Source: Methanobrevibacter sp. (GTDB lineage Archaea > Methanobacteriota > Methanobacteria > Methanobacteriales > Methanobacteriaceae). Taken from it: a DNA stretch of 64,000 bases. The notes below the pieces were generated by a model. The model searched no databases and was not told the DNA's origin. It was given only the letters and a program-made list of their open reading frames with translations. The DNA lies in NCBI RefSeq assembly GCF_015062935.1, contig NZ_SUTM01000001.1, positions 112,824 through 176,823 on the forward strand. Direction: 5' to 3'. The position numbers and the translations under genes are program-made. Below are positions 55,150 through 64,000 of the stretch, one piece after another; within the stretch, counting starts at the first letter, position 1, and every line of letters begins with the position of its first letter.

Positions 55150-56328
55150 CTATGCACCAAATAATTTAAAGATTAACGGCATGAAAACCTGTGACGGTAA
55201 AATTACTAAAGTAGCTATGCTGACGCCTAAATTAGTTCCAACAACCACTAAAAGTATCCTGAATATGTTATTGTTCCATAAATCTCTAAATCCTTCGATT
55301 TTAGCTAAATTCTTTATGTCACTTTGCCTTACTTTCCTGTATTTTGCTTCGGTCAGTCCTGAAAACCATCCTGCAGCAAGCAATGGGTGGATAATGGTTA
55401 ATGGTGCAACTACTCCTCCAACAATTGCAGATTGAATTTTTGAACCTGAAAGTATTGACCCTAGGAATCCCATTATCATACTGATGATAATAAAGTCATA
55501 GAAGTTTCCGACAATATTTATCCCATTAATATATGCCAGAAAAAATATCACCACAAACATTATCGGAATTAAAGCCAAAATAATTTTAAGCCATGGAATT
55601 CCTTTTTTTCCTTCAATTTTTTCCAATTCGCTTAGTGGAGGTAATGTTTCAGGATTATCCAAGTATCTTTCAATTCCTGGCCTGTGACCTGCACCCACAA
55701 CAGCAATTACATGATCTTGGGGTATTTGAAGTATTTTTCCTGCAAGATAAGCGTCTCTTTCATGAACTAATACTTCATGGACGCTTGGGGCTTCGTCTTT
55801 AAACATTTCCATTAAATCGTCAAGATTTTCGGGATTTTTTAACTCTTCAATGTCCACATCTTCTTCATCACCAAATCCTAAAACTGAAGCCAGCAATCCA
55901 AACATGAATTTAGCTTTTTCCATAAAGCCCATTTTGTTTAATGCTCTTTGCAATGTGGTGGATATGTCTCTGTCTATAAGTGCAATTGGAATCTGTAAGT
56001 CTTCGCATGCTTCGATAGCTCCCACCATTTCAGAGCCCGGCTTTACATCAACATCTTCTCCAATTTTGGATTGGAAGTAACTAAGAAGTGTTGTTGTGAA
56101 AAATAATCCTACTTTATTGTCTTTAATTATCTGTGTAACTGAAATTTTATCGTCTTCTACAATTCCTGCCATTTCGTTTTTAAGGCGTATGTATCGTCCT
56201 CTATCCAGTTCAATAGCTACTACTTCCGGGTGTTGTTCATAAATAGCATCCTTAACTTCATCAACACTGTCTGATGATACATGTGCAGTACCTATTATAG
56301 TTAAACATTCTCTTTTCAATAAAAACAC
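55150..56328 (-). CDS. TraB/GumN family membrane protein
   Basis: A 392-residue protein. The N-terminal half is the TraB domain (TIIGTAHVSSDSVDEVKDAIYEQHPEVVAIELDRGRYIRL, IALIDRDISTTLQRAL, ERDAYLAGKI, VIAVVGAGHRPGI). The C-terminal half has about four membrane helices (IILALIPIMFVVIFFLAYI and others). Members resemble a metallo-protein fold related to TIKI proteases; the archaeal role is unknown. The start is GTG 56328 or TTG 56319; neither has a clearly better ribosome binding site. Confidence 0.87.
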   Translation of the reverse strand: MFLLKRECLTIIGTAHVSSDSVDEVKDAIYEQHPEVVAIELDRGRYIRLKNEMAGIVEDDKISVTQIIKDNKVGLFFTTTLLSYFQSKIGEDVDVKPGSEMVGAIEACEDLQIPIALIDRDISTTLQRALNKMGFMEKAKFMFGLLASVLGFGDEEDVDIEELKNPENLDDLMEMFKDEAPSVHEVLVHERDAYLAGKILQIPQDHVIAVVGAGHRPGIERYLDNPETLPPLSELEKIEGKKGIPWLKIILALIPIMFVVIFFLAYINGINIVGNFYDFIIISMIMGFLGSILSGSKIQSAIVGGVVAPLTIIHPLLAAGWFSGLTEAKYRKVRQSDIKNLAKIEGFRDLWNNNIFRILLVVVGTNLGVSIATLVILPSQVFMPLIFKLFGA

Positions 56329-56378
56329 TTCTTTTATTATTATATTATCTAATTATTATGAAATCTAAATATATAAAT

Positions 56379-57068
56379 TTAATCTTTAATTAAGGTTAAT
56401 TGGTTATTTGAATACAAAGCCACATTATCAGTAATATTTTTTTTACAGCAGCAATCGATATCCTGCACATATCCTAATGAAGTCAGGCGTTTTCCAGAGC
56501 GGGAATTATGAAATCCTTTTTTTACATATTCCTCGTCTCTGCTGGCCATTATTGCCGCTTTTGCAATGTCGTTTAGTTCATATTCCTCTAAATTTTCACA
56601 AATCCAATAGAGAATTTCACCGGATGCCAAAAAATCTTCAAGGGCAAATTCTCCTTTTACACCAGCCATGACCACATCAATATGATTTTTAGACATTTTT
56701 ACGGATTTTTCACCAACGGATTTTGCGTTTACAAGTGATCCCACAAGAACTGTAGAATTCATATTTTCTAAAATTCTAGTGCCGTTGCTTGTTGTTAAAA
56801 TCATGGTGTTTTCATCACTTTCATATTCCTCGGCAAGTATCGGGGAGTTTCCAATATCAAAGCCTTCAATTTTCATGCCGTTTCTTTCTCCGGCCAAAAC
56901 ACCACCTAATTCTTTTTTTAGATTAAAAGCCTGTTCTGGTGTGAAACATGGTACGATTTTTTCAAAATTGTTAAGTGCCAATGTTATTGTTGTACTTGCC
57001 CTGAGTGCATCAACCATTATGGAAATGTCTTCACTGACAGTTGTCTCTAAACTTAATGTGACCTTCAT
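56379..57068 (-). CDS. comB: 2-phosphosulfolactate phosphatase
   Basis: Removes phosphate from 2-phosphosulfolactate, second step of coenzyme M synthesis. In 229 residues: MVDALRASTTITLALNNF, GVLAGERNGMKIEGFDIGNSP, MILTTSNGTRILENM, VVMAGVKGEFALEDFLASGEI and NSRSGKRLTSLGYVQDIDCC, all ComB signatures. It is divergent from an unknown gene across 39 bp and has no room for a ribosome binding site upstream of a typical start, so it is probably leaderless. Confidence 0.93.
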   Translation of the reverse strand: MKVTLSLETTVSEDISIMVDALRASTTITLALNNFEKIVPCFTPEQAFNLKKELGGVLAGERNGMKIEGFDIGNSPILAEEYESDENTMILTTSNGTRILENMNSTVLVGSLVNAKSVGEKSVKMSKNHIDVVMAGVKGEFALEDFLASGEILYWICENLEEYELNDIAKAAIMASRDEEYVKKGFHNSRSGKRLTSLGYVQDIDCCCKKNITDNVALYSNNQLTLIKD

Positions 57069-57107
57069 GATGTAATTTATATTATATGTTAATATATAAT
57101 ATATAGT

Positions 57108-57626
57108 ATGAAAATTATCACAACACCTATGTGTGAAGAAATCGTAAAACTGGCAGGAATCTCAGAGTATATTGTTAATAAGTTTCCTGATGAAGAAGAA
57201 GGGGATTTGGCTATTGCACTATCTGAAAGCAATGTGGAAATGGATTGTGTGCCTATAAAAATCAACACTCCATCACAGATTTTTGAAAGCATTAAAAAAG
57301 TTTCTAAAATTAATGAAAAAGAGCTGTCAGATGAGGATGTGCTGGCTTTTTTTAATGATTATGAACTTTCAAAAAAATATTTGAATTTTAATTTTAAAAG
57401 GGATGTGAATGTTAAGGTTTATTCTAAATTTTTAAGAGACATAGTTGAAGATGTTGGGTTCAATATAGTGCAAGAAAACTATGACTATGTAATCTATCCT
57501 GATTATTTAAAAGAGGATGTTAAAGAAAGTGAAAATCTTGTAGAAATATCTTCTCATAACTGCATTTCTAAAAATCCATTTGAAAAAGTGGAAGTCAGAT
57601 ATGCCATTTTAGAAAGTTTAATATAA
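57108..57626 (+). CDS. Unrecognised protein upstream of mmp7
   Basis: A 172-residue soluble, acidic protein (ITTPMCEEIVKLAGISEYIVNKFPDEEEGDLAIALSES at the start). FDYVIYPDYL-like and NPFEKVEVRYAILESL segments are visible near the end. Cysteines at residues 9, 47 and near 155 are not paired in a known motif. I could not match it to a numbered methanogenesis marker. It is 55 bp ahead of mmp7 on the same strand, which suggests a role around MCR. TATA-type sequence about 25 bp before the ATG fits a leaderless mRNA. Confidence 0.65.
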   Translation: MKIITTPMCEEIVKLAGISEYIVNKFPDEEEGDLAIALSESNVEMDCVPIKINTPSQIFESIKKVSKINEKELSDEDVLAFFNDYELSKKYLNFNFKRDVNVKVYSKFLRDIVEDVGFNIVQENYDYVIYPDYLKEDVKESENLVEISSHNCISKNPFEKVEVRYAILESLI

Positions 57627-57681
57627 TATAGGATTTAAAACTTTAATCATAATAAAATTGCATTTTTAAAGAGTTGTTTAT

Positions 57682-58605
57682 ATGTATGAAACATTAATAT
57701 TTACTGGCGGAGTTCACAAAAGTGAAGAGATTAAAGAGTTAATTGAAGATTTGGGAGGTTTTATTCTCCAGGACAGCATTCAACAAATGGAATTAGTTTT
57801 AAATATGGCTGTTCCACTGGAAGATGTTGATAAAATTGAAAAGAAATCTTCTGAATTATTAGGTAAAATATCTGTTGCTCCTATGGCCGGTTCTGAAATA
57901 GCTATTGTTTCACCAACTCTTGCAAGACACCATTTGCCTCATGCGGCATGCGATATTTCCGAATATCTGCGTGAATTCGGTGCAAAAGATAACATGATTG
58001 GTCTTGCAAGGGGAGATGGTAAAGGTACAGCAGGTATCACTGAAGAAGAAAAAAGTTTAATAGAAGAACATGACATAGCTATTTTTGCATTAGGCAGTTT
58101 TGAAAATTGCATTAAAGAAAAAGCGTTCTTATATGATACTATTGACATACCTGTAATTGTTACCGGATCACCTTACATGTCTTCAGATGAACTTCCAGGC
58201 GCAGATGCATATGTCGGAGGTCTCGGCAGGATTCCTAGAAGACTTAGAAGAGGTCCGGATATACGTGCATTAGATAATTTGGTTGAAACTATAGAACAAA
58301 TATTAAATGACAAAAAACGTGAAATGGCTCTTGACCCACCGTTAGTCCCATCTATTGTTGTAAAAAATGCAATTGAAAATCAAGTTAAAGAAATTAAAGA
58401 TGTAATTTCTCCGACACCAGTAACTTCACAACTGGATGGTGTTCGTGTAAAACTAAATTATGACAAATATGCAGATGTAATTGGAAATGTCATTATTGAC
58501 GGCAAAAAACTATCTGAACTTGCTGAGATAAAAAAATCATTCATGTATGATTATATCTTAGTTAAAATTAACAGTGAGAGTTCTCTTGTAGAGGATTCAA
58601 ACTAA
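57682..58605 (+). CDS. mmp7: Methanogenesis marker protein 7
   Basis: A 307-residue protein found only in methanogens and relatives. Recognisable stretches are [77 protein letters not shown] and [19 protein letters not shown]. It has been reported in the ATP-dependent activation complex of MCR together with McrC; its reaction is unknown. It converges on mmp10, 8 bp apart. Confidence 0.87.
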   Translation: MYETLIFTGGVHKSEEIKELIEDLGGFILQDSIQQMELVLNMAVPLEDVDKIEKKSSELLGKISVAPMAGSEIAIVSPTLARHHLPHAACDISEYLREFGAKDNMIGLARGDGKGTAGITEEEKSLIEEHDIAIFALGSFENCIKEKAFLYDTIDIPVIVTGSPYMSSDELPGADAYVGGLGRIPRRLRRGPDIRALDNLVETIEQILNDKKREMALDPPLVPSIVVKNAIENQVKEIKDVISPTPVTSQLDGVRVKLNYDKYADVIGNVIIDGKKLSELAEIKKSFMYDYILVKINSESSLVEDSN

Positions 58606-58613
58606 TCTTTTTT

Positions 58614-59864
58614 TTATTTCATTATTCTCATTCCAAAGAAATTCACGGCATCCACTAAATCGTTGAATTGTTCTAACTCTCTTTCTATAACATTTTCGTC
58701 AGTCATATCAATACTTAGTTCACCATCAACTGTTAATGTGTCAGGGCCACGACCAACAATTCTTTCAACGCCGTCTGAGCTTAAAATTCTCTCAGCATCT
58801 AATTGATGGACAAATGAACGTCCAGGTATGATTACTGCTTCTTTTATGTCGCTTAAATCCAATTTTTCCAAGTCTTCTTTTGTAATTAAACATGCAATTT
58901 CCTTTTCACAGGCAACAACATTGACATTGTCTCCGGTTTCCAGTTTTGAAAATATTTTTGAGATATAAGGTTCAGCAATTTTGGATGTAATGATTGTGGC
59001 CTCACCGGTAATAGGTTTAATAAACTGTAGAAATATTTCATTTTCAGGACTGGCGATTGCAAATGGCCCTCCAGTTTCAGGATCGCATACTGGGGTTCCG
59101 CTTACTCTGAATTTATATTCTTTATTGATTTGTTTAACCAACTCGGAAAACTCTTCAACAGGTTGTGATTCAATGCCTTTTATGATTGGTTCGTTGCCTA
59201 ATATCAGACCTTCATTAAATGTATTTGCAAATCTCATTAAAAGCATTCCTTTTGCACCCCATTGTTCTAATGAGTTGCATGTTTCCCGTAATACGTCTCC
59301 GTCATTGACTCCAGGTATTATTACTGCAGCACCTGTTAGGTCAATGTTTTCACAAAATATTTGACAGGATTTAAGGGCTTCCTGTGGATTTGGGTCTTTT
59401 ACCCATTGTTTTCTAAGCACAGGATCTGAAGCAAAAATAGTAAATGAAACTTCCTTAACTCCATTATTTATTAAGTTTGTAGCAGTTGAACTGTCAGTTA
59501 TCCCTTTGCCGCATGTATACCCTAATATTGACGGTATTGAAAATTGATTCAAATTAGCAGTAAGGCTTTCAAGGTAAGGATAACAGCTTATGTCTCCTCC
59601 ACCGCTTATATATGCGGAAATTTCACCGCCTCCCCTATTCATCATCAGAGCACTTTGAACCTGATTCATAACTTCAAATGGGGTTTTAAATGCTCCTTGG
59701 GATTCAGCTACTCCTTTACTACATCTTTCACAGCCAATTTTATTAGGTAAACAGTGAGCACAGCCAAATACTTTAATATCTTTAACCTTTCTGAAGTAAC
59801 AGTATTTGCAAAAACCGTTACAATCTTTACCAGGTATTCCTCCAACATCTGCTACAACTTGCAT
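58614..59864 (-). CDS. mmp10: Methanogenesis marker protein 10, McrA arginine C5-methyltransferase
   Basis: A 416-residue cobalamin-dependent radical SAM enzyme known to methylate an arginine of McrA near the MCR active site. CNGFCKYC gives the cluster (CX3CX2C), followed by a Cys-rich loop with CAHCLPNKIGCERC, characteristic of Mmp10. AYISGGGDISCYP is the SAM-binding GG region, and RFANTFNEGLILGNEP and VSGTPVCDPETGGPFAI follow. It is divergent from mcrB, whose operon encodes its target McrA. Confidence 0.93.
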   Translation of the reverse strand: MQVVADVGGIPGKDCNGFCKYCYFRKVKDIKVFGCAHCLPNKIGCERCSKGVAESQGAFKTPFEVMNQVQSALMMNRGGGEISAYISGGGDISCYPYLESLTANLNQFSIPSILGYTCGKGITDSSTATNLINNGVKEVSFTIFASDPVLRKQWVKDPNPQEALKSCQIFCENIDLTGAAVIIPGVNDGDVLRETCNSLEQWGAKGMLLMRFANTFNEGLILGNEPIIKGIESQPVEEFSELVKQINKEYKFRVSGTPVCDPETGGPFAIASPENEIFLQFIKPITGEATIITSKIAEPYISKIFSKLETGDNVNVVACEKEIACLITKEDLEKLDLSDIKEAVIIPGRSFVHQLDAERILSSDGVERIVGRGPDTLTVDGELSIDMTDENVIERELEQFNDLVDAVNFFGMRIMK

Positions 59865-59927
59865 ATTATATTATTCTTTAATTCATTTTATTTATAAATG
59901 AAGTATGAATTTTCAAACCAAATTTTT

Positions 59928-59975
59928 TTATTACTTTTAGTATTATTTATTAACATATAGGGGTAAAAGTAATAA
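59928..59975. repeat. 12-bp inverted repeat between mmp10 and mcrB
   Basis: Arms TTATTACTTTTA (59928-59939) and TAAAAGTAATAA (59964-59975) with a 24-nt loop ending in GGGG. A partial third copy, TATTACTTTT, is at 60119-60128. The 489-bp gap (59865-60353) otherwise holds the mcr promoter and AT-rich sequence. Confidence 0.4.
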
Positions 59976-60202
59976 TTTATAATTTTTCTTTATTTTTAAT
60001 ATTAATTATTAAAATTTCATATTTTTTTACTTAATCATACTTATATTTGTTTTAAAGAATAATTACTATTAGATGATGGTTTGTTTTATTATACTGTTGA
60101 TTTTATTAGTTTAAAAAAGTATTACTTTTGAACCCATTTTTCTTAAAATATTTTTCTTTTATTATACTTTATAAACTTTTCTAAAATGTTTCATAGGTAA
60201 TC

Positions 60203-60210
60203 TTTATATT
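60203..60210 (+). promoter_or_regulatory. TATA box of the mcr operon
   Basis: TTTATATT, one mismatch from the methanogen consensus TTTATATA, placed so that transcription would start around 60232-60236, about 120 nt before the mcrB start. No better box lies nearer to mcrB. Confidence 0.55.
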
Positions 60211-60281
60211 ATATCTTTAATAAAATAAAATTTGTATACCATATGGCTGGCTATTGCAAAAACTTGCTTTGTAGCTAAATA

Positions 60282-60311
60282 CTCAATTTGGTAAAAAAAT
60301 TTACCATTGAG
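60282..60311 (+). promoter_or_regulatory. Hairpin in the mcr mRNA leader
   Basis: CTCAAT (60282-60287), two bulged T, GGTAAA (60290-60295), a 4-A loop, TTTACC (60300-60305), ATTGAG (60306-60311): 12 paired bases in the predicted 5' leader, 42 bp before the mcrB ATG. A weaker fold GCTA..TAGC lies just upstream. No T-run follows, so it is not a terminator; mRNA stabilisation or a binding site is possible. Confidence 0.5.
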
Positions 60312-60353
60312 AGTGGTATATTAGTTAAACTCTATTTATTTAGGAGGGAAAAA

Positions 60354-61682
<1,329 letters not shown>

Positions 61683-61716
61683 TTAATTTAAACAAATCTA
61701 ATTTGAAGGTCTAATC

Positions 61717-62166
61717 ATGGATATTGAAATATTCCCTTACAGAGTTCTTGGAAGTGACACTACTGAAAAATTATTAAATGATTTAGAATCACTTGAAGAT
61801 GTAAAAAGGACTGTTATTCAAGGTCCAAGATTCCCTAAAGGTGAAGCAACTTTACCTCCTCAATACAGGGAACGTAGAGTCATTAATGTTAATGGTGAAG
61901 ATGTTGTTTTACAAGTTAAAACTGCTAGAATCTTTATTGAATTGACTTTGGAATCTACAATTGATGACATTGAAGAAATCTGTAATAAACATATTCCTTT
62001 TGGTTTTGACATTAATCAAGATAGGTCTCATTATATCAGAAAACAAAAAACTGTTACTGATAGGATTAAATACGGTAATAAAGAGTTACCGGATGAACTA
62101 ATTGGAATGACTGATCAATATTCAACATTTGATGACCATGTGAATATTATTAAAAAGGATGACTAG
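61717..62166 (+). CDS. mcrD: Methyl-coenzyme M reductase operon protein D
   Basis: A 149-residue accessory protein (DIEIFPYRVLGSDTTEKLLNDLESLEDVKRTVIQGPRFP, then IPFGFDINQDRSHYIRKQKTVTDRIKYG). McrD is thought to assist assembly or cofactor loading of MCR and is not part of the final enzyme. GAAGG precedes the ATG. Confidence 0.95.
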   Translation: MDIEIFPYRVLGSDTTEKLLNDLESLEDVKRTVIQGPRFPKGEATLPPQYRERRVINVNGEDVVLQVKTARIFIELTLESTIDDIEEICNKHIPFGFDINQDRSHYIRKQKTVTDRIKYGNKELPDELIGMTDQYSTFDDHVNIIKKDD

Positions 62167-62172
62167 ATTTAT

Positions 62173-62772
62173 ATGATAGGACGTTGTACTCACGTAGTGG
62201 ATTGTAGGGAAGCAAGCGGTATGGGTAAAGGTGGAAGCCTCGCTCAAAGAGGAACTTTCGCTGAATGCGGTACTGATGTATGTGCAATAGCTATGTCTCC
62301 TGGACGTAGACATATTACCAAACCAGTTTGTGAAATTACATTTGGATTACGTGAAGCTAATGTTTTAACCAGTACAATGGTATTAAATGCTGGTGCGGGC
62401 GTTCCTCATGATGCACCTGCTTCAGGTGGAACTTTGTTCGGACTTACTGATAAGGAAGTCGAACAAATGCGTAATTTCAAATTACTTGTTGTTCACTTAG
62501 GCGGTGTTGCAAATCATATTATATACAAAGCAAGATTAATTCTTAGGAATGTCAACAAACATTGCATAATCATATGCGAATCACCAGTGGACTGCGAAGA
62601 TTTTGCCAAAATTGGTATTAAAACTTCAAAAGTCATGCCAGATGAAGCTGACATTAAAACTGCAGGAACTATTGATGATATTGTTACAGGTGTTATCCGT
62701 GGTGAAACAATTTCACAGGACAAATTAGATGAAATTATTAGAAAAGTTAAATTAGCATTAGGAGATGCATAA
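62173..62772 (+). CDS. mcrC: Methyl-coenzyme M reductase I operon protein C
   Basis: A 199-residue protein ([45 protein letters not shown]). McrC has been reported as a part of the MCR activation complex. Its presence marks this operon as mcr (MCR I), since mrt operons lack it. The ATG is 6 bp after mcrD without a clear ribosome binding site. Confidence 0.95.
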   Translation: MIGRCTHVVDCREASGMGKGGSLAQRGTFAECGTDVCAIAMSPGRRHITKPVCEITFGLREANVLTSTMVLNAGAGVPHDAPASGGTLFGLTDKEVEQMRNFKLLVVHLGGVANHIIYKARLILRNVNKHCIIICESPVDCEDFAKIGIKTSKVMPDEADIKTAGTIDDIVTGVIRGETISQDKLDEIIRKVKLALGDA

Positions 62773-62774
62773 TT

Positions 62775-63533
62775 ATGGTACAAATTTATCCAGGTACTTC
62801 TCAGGTTGCTCAAAACAGAAGAAACTTCACTAACCCTGAACACGAGTTAGAAAAGTTAAGAGAAATTTCTGATGAAGACGTAGTAAAAATATTAGGTCAC
62901 AAAGCTCCAGGTGAAGAATACAAATCAGTTCACCCACCATTAGATGAAATGGATGAGCCAGATGACAGTGTAAGAGAATTAGTAACCCCTATTGATGGTG
63001 CAAAAGCAGGAGACAGGATTAGATACATCCAATTCGTAGACTCCATGTACTTCGCTCCAGCTCAACCTTTCTTAAGAGCTAGATCTTACTTATCCAGATT
63101 CAGAGGAATCGATACCGGTACATTATCCGGAAGACAAGTAGTTGAAGCAAGAGAAAGAGACTTAGAAAAACTCTCAAAAACACTCTTAGAAACCGAATAC
63201 TTCGATACCGCAAGAACCGGTATTAGAGGTGCAGGTGTACACGGTCACTCCTTAAGATTAGATGAAAACGGTTTAATGTTCGACATGCTCAGAAGACAAG
63301 TATTCAACAAAGAAACCGGTAACGTTGAAATGGTTAAAGACCAAGTTGGTAGAGAATTAGACGAACCTGTAGTCTTAGGTGAACCATTAGACGAAGAAAC
63401 TTTAAGAGCAAAAACCACTATTTACAGAATAGATGGTGAAGCATACAAAGACGACGTAGAAGCTGTAAAAGTATGTCAAAGAATACACGTTTCCAGGTCC
63501 TTTGGTGCATTCAATCCAGTAACAGGATGGTAG
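62775..63533 (+). CDS. mcrG: Methyl-coenzyme M reductase I subunit gamma
   Basis: A 252-residue gamma subunit ([52 protein letters not shown] in its first part, [23 protein letters not shown] later). It completes the alpha2-beta2-gamma2 MCR and binds F430 with alpha. GGAG lies ten bases before the ATG. Confidence 0.97.
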   Translation: MVQIYPGTSQVAQNRRNFTNPEHELEKLREISDEDVVKILGHKAPGEEYKSVHPPLDEMDEPDDSVRELVTPIDGAKAGDRIRYIQFVDSMYFAPAQPFLRARSYLSRFRGIDTGTLSGRQVVEARERDLEKLSKTLLETEYFDTARTGIRGAGVHGHSLRLDENGLMFDMLRRQVFNKETGNVEMVKDQVGRELDEPVVLGEPLDEETLRAKTTIYRIDGEAYKDDVEAVKVCQRIHVSRSFGAFNPVTGW

Positions 63534-63539
63534 ATTAAT

Positions 63540-64000
63540 ATGGCTGATAAAAAATTCTTAGATGCAATGAAAAAGAAATTCAGTGAAGACCCAACTGAAA
63601 AAAGAACCCAATTCTACAACATGGGTGGTTGGACTCAATCTGAAAAGAAAACTGCATTTGTAAATGAAGGTAAAGAAATCGCTGAAAAAAGAGGAATCCC
63701 AATGTACAACCCAGACATTGGTACTCCTTTAGGTCAAAGAGCATTAATGTCTTACCAATTATCTACTACTGACACTTTCGTAGAAGGTGACGATTTACAC
63801 TATGTTAACAACGCAGCTATCCAACAAGCTTGGGATGATATCAGAAGAACTGTAATTGTAGGTTTAAACACTGCACACAACGTTCTTGAAAAAAGGTTAG
63901 GTATTGAAGTAACTCCTGAAACTATTACTCACTACTTAGAAACTGTAAACCACGCTATGCCTGGTGCAGCAGTAGTTCAAGAACACATGGTAGAAACTGA
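63540..64000 (+). CDS. mcrA: Methyl-coenzyme M reductase I subunit alpha, N-terminal part (3' end outside window)
   Basis: The first 153 codons of McrA ([20 protein letters not shown], later [20 protein letters not shown] and [37 protein letters not shown]). The F430 and coenzyme-binding residues, and the Arg methylated by Mmp10, lie beyond the window edge. The start follows mcrG by 6 bp. Confidence 0.97.
   Translation, partial: MADKKFLDAMKKKFSEDPTEKRTQFYNMGGWTQSEKKTAFVNEGKEIAEKRGIPMYNPDIGTPLGQRALMSYQLSTTDTFVEGDDLHYVNNAAIQQAWDDIRRTVIVGLNTAHNVLEKRLGIEVTPETITHYLETVNHAMPGAAVVQEHMVET

Noticed and set aside
60288..60353. Longer N-terminus for McrB starting at 60288
   Set aside because: These 22 codons overlap the leader hairpin. 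The family start [15 protein letters not shown] with GGAGGG before it at 60354 is far better.

Overview
The window is a stretch of an AT-rich methanogen chromosome, most probably Methanobrevibacter or a close relative in the Methanobacteriales. Evidence for this is a complete energy-converting hydrogenase B operon (ehbA to ehbQ), a five-gene mcrBDCGA operon at the right edge, enzymes for coenzyme M, methanopterin and F420 synthesis, archaeal Nop5/fibrillarin, a proteasome, the aCPSF1 termination factor, a B-family DNA polymerase that ends just after motif C (the split PolB of this order), and a secreted adhesin-like protein with Ig-like repeats. The genus is inferred; no rRNA gene is present to confirm it.

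Layout: 1-8 kb holds a truncated XPD/DinG-type helicase, argG, an SF1 helicase, a zinc deacylase, a membrane protein, a glycosyltransferase and an ACR3-like transporter. 8.3-18.2 kb is the ehb operon, tightly packed with ATGA or TAATG overlaps. 18.2-22 kb has an unusual Cas4-like protein, an NSS transporter and a nucleotidyltransferase. 22.3-24.1 kb is a DUF366-queD-queE (archaeosine) operon. 24.1-29.3 kb has two four-CBS proteins, pheA, two membrane-associated or secreted proteins and a CoaBC that is split in two. 29.9-31.7 kb is flpA-nop5. 31.8-36.9 kb is a coiled-coil protein, pyrD, pyrK, an AI-2E-type permease and polB1. 37-44.3 kb (minus strand) is the adhesin, comC, purM, fttA and psmB. 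44.5-47.7 kb is a Taw2-like enzyme and mptA-unknown-cofG. 48-57 kb is lrp, trm1, a DegT aminotransferase, a thiamine-binding protein, an NcsA-type thiolase, transporters, TraB and comB. 57.1-64 kb is a methanogenesis block: an unknown protein, mmp7, mmp10 and mcrBDCG plus the start of mcrA.

The genes work together around hydrogenotrophic methanogenesis. MCR makes methane, Mmp10 and Mmp7 modify or help activate it, ComB and ComC supply coenzyme M, MptA and CofG supply carriers, and Ehb uses ion gradient energy to reduce ferredoxin for carbon assimilation.

The most interesting signals are in gene-poor gaps. One is a candidate small RNA with its own TATA box and a DtxR-like palindrome (2.30-2.45 kb). 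Another is a two-part inverted repeat at 29.70-29.80 kb. A third is a 7+13 bp inverted repeat flanking the predicted start of the fttA transcript. There is also a dyad centred on the purM TATA box. Within genes, the split coaBC, a pheA without a standard start codon and a Cas4-like protein with an altered active site deserve a second look. No tRNA, rRNA, CRISPR array, insertion sequence or prophage was found.
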